64,000 bases of DNA from Planotetraspora mira (GTDB taxonomy: Bacteria > Actinomycetota > Actinomycetes > Streptosporangiales > Streptosporangiaceae): contig NZ_BOOO01000013.1 in the NCBI RefSeq assembly GCF_016863275.1, forward strand, positions 248,001-312,000. Reading direction: 5' to 3'. Both the position numbers and the translations under genes were made by a program. Below are positions 62,739 through 64,000 of the stretch, piece by piece. Position 1 is the stretch's first letter, and every line of letters starts with the position of its first letter. The notes below the pieces were generated by a model. It made no database searches. It saw only the letters and a program-made list of their open reading frames with translations, and was not told where the DNA came from.

Positions 62739-63595
62739 GCGGCGACCGCCCGCGGGGGGAGCACGAGCAGGTCGGTGTGGTGGAGGACGACGTCGAGCTC
62801 GCCCGCCCGGCAGGCCTGGAGCCTTCTGCGCAGGTAGGGATCCGCCTGGGACGAGAGGTCGGGCCGCTGCTCGCAGGCGGCGGCGACCCATCCGCGCAGC
62901 CATTCCTCCGCCAGCGCGGCGGAGTCCGCGCCGAGCCGCCAGGGGCTGGGCCGGCTCCGCACCACCGCTCCACGACGCTCGAAGGCCTTGGTGGCGGCGT
63001 CGGGGGCGTCGGGGCCGAGCAGACGGCGGCCTCCGATCGTGCGTCGCTGATGGGCGTTGAAGGCCTCGGCCAGCTCGGCGTCGAGCGGGTCGGCGGGGGA
63101 CAGGTCGGCCCTGCCCGCGACGGACAGGGTCAGCAGAGCCGGGCATCCGGCATCGACGCAGGCCGCGGCCAGGTCGTCGATCTCGTCGAACGTGAGCAGA
63201 TCCAGCAGTGCGGACGCGGTCACCAGCGACGTGCCGCCGAAGTCCTCGGCGCGGAGAGCGGTGAGGTCTCCCTGGCGGGTCTCGACCGTCACCGCGCCTC
63301 CGCCGGCCGCCGCGGCGGGCACGCCCTCATCGACGTGGGCGAGCAACTCGGGATCACGATCACGGAGGATCCAGTGTTGCGGGCCGCGCAGCCGTCCGGC
63401 GAGCCACCGGACCTGCGAGCCGGTGCCGCACCCGAGATCCTGGATGACCAGCCGCTCCGGTGAGGCCTCCGCCAGGTAGGCCCGCAGCGGGTCGAGCAGC
63501 TCGGTCGCCCTGGCCGCGGCGTCCGCGCCCTCGCGCAACGCCAGCCAGTCCGGGGTGACTCGGGCCGGCTCGTCGCCGGATGCCGGCGTGCTCAT
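62735..63595 (-). CDS. Class I SAM-dependent methyltransferase
   Basis: A 286-residue methyltransferase. The SAM-binding loop is VIQDLGCGTGSQVRWLAGRL, followed by ILRDRDPELL and the motif IV region SLVTASALLDLLTFDEIDDL. The C-terminal part is unusual, with HQRRTIGGRRLLGPDAPDAATKAFE and LAEEWLRGWVAAACEQRP. Acceptor unknown. It is translationally coupled on both sides: 4-bp overlaps with the upstream glycosyltransferase (ATGA) and with the downstream membrane protein (GTGA). Confidence 0.82.
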   Translation of the reverse strand: MSTPASGDEPARVTPDWLALREGADAAARATELLDPLRAYLAEASPERLVIQDLGCGTGSQVRWLAGRLRGPQHWILRDRDPELLAHVDEGVPAAAAGGGAVTVETRQGDLTALRAEDFGGTSLVTASALLDLLTFDEIDDLAAACVDAGCPALLTLSVAGRADLSPADPLDAELAEAFNAHQRRTIGGRRLLGPDAPDAATKAFERRGAVVRSRPSPWRLGADSAALAEEWLRGWVAAACEQRPDLSSQADPYLRRRLQACRAGELDVVLHHTDLLVLPPRAVAA

Positions 63596-64000
63596 CGTGT
63601 CCCTCCTTGTAGTCGTCCGAGCACGACGGCCATGCGCCGTGCCGTCTCATGCCACGGTTCCAGCCGCTCACGGCGATCACGCGCCGAAAGCCGGAGCCGG
63701 CGCCGCAGGCCGGGATCGCCGAACCAGCGGCGAAGCCCCGCCGAGATCGCCGCGGGGTCCTCCGGAGATACAAGGATTCCCGGCGGACCGCCGTCGGAAG
63801 CCTCGCCGAGGGTCTGCGGCACGCCGCCCACGGCCGTGGCCAGCACCGGGACCCCGCGTGCCAGCGCCTCGGTCACGACCATGCCGTACGTCTCCGAGCG
63901 GGAGGGGAGCACCACGAGGTCGGCGCCCGCGTACTCCCCGGCCAGTCGCTCACCCGTCAGCGGGCCTGCCAGTCGTACGCGGCCGGCGAGCCCGAGACGA
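63592..64000 (-). CDS. Glycosyltransferase family 4, C-terminal part (5' end outside window)
   Basis: The frame is open to the right edge; the gene begins beyond it. The visible 135 residues are the donor-binding half: RVRLAGPLTGERLAGEYAGADLVVLPS, the Glu-containing SETYGMVVTEALARGVPVLATAVGGVPQTL, and a closing helix LEPWHETARRMAVVLGRL. It is the first gene here of an operon with the methyltransferase and flippase-like protein, so its product may be a methylated glycolipid. An internal GTG at 63915 is not a genuine start. Confidence 0.88.
   Translation of the reverse strand, partial: RLGLAGRVRLAGPLTGERLAGEYAGADLVVLPSRSETYGMVVTEALARGVPVLATAVGGVPQTLGEASDGGPPGILVSPEDPAAISAGLRRWFGDPGLRRRLRLSARDRRERLEPWHETARRMAVVLGRLQGGTR

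Noticed and set aside
62739-63146. Longer N-terminus of the flippase-like protein
   Set aside because: The in-frame extension is Arg/Pro-rich shadow of the methyltransferase gene; the GTGA overlap gives the natural start.

Overview
The window is high-GC DNA from a filamentous actinomycete. Supporting signs are the complete ergothioneine operon, a SARP/AfsR-type regulator, an XRE/MmyB regulator, a PF04672-type methyltransferase, a Tat-exported F420-type oxidoreductase, ECF sigma factors and many GTG starts with ATGA/GTGA overlaps. A member of the Streptosporangiales or a relative is a reasonable guess, but nothing here fixes the genus. I see no rRNA, tRNA, CRISPR array or intact insertion sequence. 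Both ends cut through glycosyltransferase genes.

Layout. 1-6.5 kb: glycan-type genes (partial glycosyltransferase, UDP-glucuronate decarboxylase-like epimerase, second glycosyltransferase), a DMT transporter and a MarR-controlled drug-exporter-type ABC operon. Between the DMT and ABC genes lie two converging arrays of a 53-bp repeat. 6.7-15.6 kb: orphan histidine kinase, methyltransferase, metallo-beta-lactamase-fold enzyme, phosphoglucomutase, acyl-CoA synthetase, a decayed patch with transposase and ABC-ATPase remnants, then SnoaL and TetR genes. 15.7-31.2 kb: mostly envelope and secreted functions (sensor kinase, membrane protein plus PQQ-type propeller, Tat-exported LLM oxidoreductase, S41 peptidase, collagen-like/tail-collar protein, LamG protein, penicillin-recognising serine hydrolase, large PGRP amidase). 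A second 53-bp repeat array sits between the last two genes.

31.5-36.9 kb: egtA-egtB-egtC-egtD on the minus strand, all overlapping by 1-4 bp, with a divergent ECF sigma factor and a small zinc-type anti-sigma factor whose Cys/His spacing matches RsrA. 36.9-43.6 kb: PhoD phosphatase, flavoprotein, a small accessory patch of short or decayed genes around an atypical M24 protein, and a stand-alone LigD polymerase domain. 43.8-53.7 kb: a tiny secreted two-cysteine peptide, the SARP regulator, XRE regulator, two short-chain dehydrogenases, a histidine phosphatase-GNAT fusion, an ECF sigma/CU044_5270 pair and an HD phosphohydrolase.

53.8-64 kb: an oxalate/formate-type MFS carrier with its 42-residue small subunit, divergent from a molybdopterin formate-dehydrogenase-like protein; then sulfotransferase, glycosyltransferase, flavin monooxygenase, and a minus-strand operon of glycosyltransferase, methyltransferase and flippase-like membrane protein running off the right edge.

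Functional links visible in the layout: the ergothioneine operon beside a putative thiol-responsive sigma switch; transport plus oxidation of formate/oxalate-type acids; and a run of peptidoglycan and cell-surface genes. Functional calls rest on reading protein motifs by eye. No database search was run.
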